From Rhodococcus oxybenzonivorans (GTDB lineage: Bacteria > Actinomycetota > Actinomycetes > Mycobacteriales > Mycobacteriaceae), in the NCBI RefSeq assembly GCF_003130705.1, contig NZ_CP021354.1:3038001-3102000 (forward strand): a stretch of DNA of 64,000 bases, written 5' to 3'. The translations under genes were made by a program, and so were the position numbers. Every line of letters begins with the position of its first letter. Within the stretch, counting starts at the first letter, position 1. This document shows positions 45,076 to 64,000 of this stretch, piece after piece. A model generated the notes under the pieces. It was not told where the DNA came from, did not search any database, and saw nothing but the letters and a program-made list of their open reading frames with translations.

Positions 45076-45408
45076 ATGACCGGCGCATCCCGCAGACCCG
45101 ACTCGTGCGTGTGGTGCGGCCGGGAAGTCGCGGAGTCCGGGATGGGGCGACGCCGCCGGTATTGCCGCCAATCGTGCCGGCAGCGAGCGTACGAGCAGCG
45201 CACCCAGGTCAAGGGCACGAGTATCCCCGCGGATGCCGTGGTGCTGACCGCCGAGGAAGCCTCCGCCATGGTCGACCGGATCTTCCAGGTTCGTTGTGCG
45301 GCCGAGGACGTGGCGACAGCCGTCGCCGAAGGTGCGGCGGCCCATGAGCTGGAGTCGTTGTGCGCCGACCTCCTGCACCTTGCACGTGAGGCCGAACGCT
45401 TCCGCTGA
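45076..45408 (+). CDS. Small zinc-finger-type actinobacterial protein next to rbpA
   Basis: 110 residues. The N-terminal CX2C-X15-CX3C pattern (Cys11, Cys14, Cys30, Cys34, with RRRRYC between) probably binds zinc, similar to the treble-clef segments of short actinobacterial DNA- or RNA-binding proteins. The C-terminal half is helical and acidic (AEEASAMVDRIFQVRCAAEDVATAV). ATG 45076 is favoured over a longer frame because the cysteine domain begins there. A small protein gene of this kind also lies beside rbpA in mycobacteria, as I recall (Rv2049c region). Function unknown. Confidence 0.75.
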   Translation: MTGASRRPDSCVWCGREVAESGMGRRRRYCRQSCRQRAYEQRTQVKGTSIPADAVVLTAEEASAMVDRIFQVRCAAEDVATAVAEGAAAHELESLCADLLHLAREAERFR

Positions 45409-45633
45409 GGCCCGGCCACGGGCAGCGGGAAGTGCTGCGCATCCTGCTCGACCGGCCCCATCCGGGTCGCCGTCGCAGATCGTTGGCGATTCCGGCACGA
45501 ACATCACGAATCGACGCACACCGGACCCACGCGTGAAGCACGATCAGTACAGCGTGGCGGACCGGCAACAGTCGGTTCGTCCCACGCGCTGGGTCTGCGC
45601 ATCCACAGTTTTCATACCTGCTGGGGGAACGAG

Positions 45634-64000
<18,367 letters not shown>

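Overview
The window looks like a chromosomal or megaplasmid segment of a mycolic-acid actinobacterium, most likely Rhodococcus. Coding sequence is GC-rich with GTG/TTG starts. It carries rbpA, an lprG-P55 type pair otherwise typical of mycobacteria and relatives, several acyl-CoA catabolic operons and a very large NRPS. All identities come from reading the sequence; no database search was run.

Layout. 1-5055: a minus-strand catabolic/uptake operon (livM, livH, two crotonase-fold enzymes, a luciferase-like monooxygenase) divergent from a TetR regulator, with repeated GCATTAAC boxes between them. 5405-9919: a VOC protein, then fdhD, an FdhF/YdeP-type molybdoenzyme and a LysR regulator. 10237-13563: a Ser/Thr kinase-ATPase-LuxR fusion regulator (PknK type). 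13595-14512: a DHFR-like protein and a gene remnant. 14522-21971: a catabolic operon (SMP-30 lactonase, Baeyer-Villiger monooxygenase, acyl-CoA synthetase, two acyl-CoA dehydrogenases, enoyl-CoA hydratase) with a divergent double-TetR regulator. It suggests a ketone to ester/lactone to acid to acyl-CoA to beta-oxidation route.

24000-31074 is mosaic: small genes, a zinc alcohol dehydrogenase with its MerR regulator and operator, and decayed pieces of a LuxR/ATPase regulator and a cytochrome P450. 31075-34528 is a likely rifamycin-response operon: an inverted repeat resembling the rifamycin-associated element, a glycosyltransferase and a HelR-type RNA-polymerase helicase. 35109-36680 is an ECF41 (SigJ) sigma factor and its carboxymuconolactone-decarboxylase partner, with back-to-back ECF41-type promoters. 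36756-38832 holds an FHA-HTH regulator, a dispanin/CD225-like membrane protein and two Gly-rich secreted proteins that share a promoter-proximal box; this is the best candidate here for an undescribed small system.

39310-40096 is a decayed LuxR-family regulator. 40681-42962 is an lprG-P55 type lipoprotein/exporter pair. After a gene-poor 1.5 kb come rbpA and a small zinc-finger protein. From 45634 to the right edge runs a single NRPS frame of at least 6122 codons with five modules visible: C, half-C, A, T / C, A, T / C, A, T, E / C, A, T / C, A, T, E... The adenylation pockets read unassigned-hydrophobic, Ser, unassigned-hydrophobic (same code as the first), unassigned-hydrophobic, Thr, with epimerisation after residues 3 and 5. 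A lipopeptide is likely, and the lprG-P55 pair is a possible exporter.
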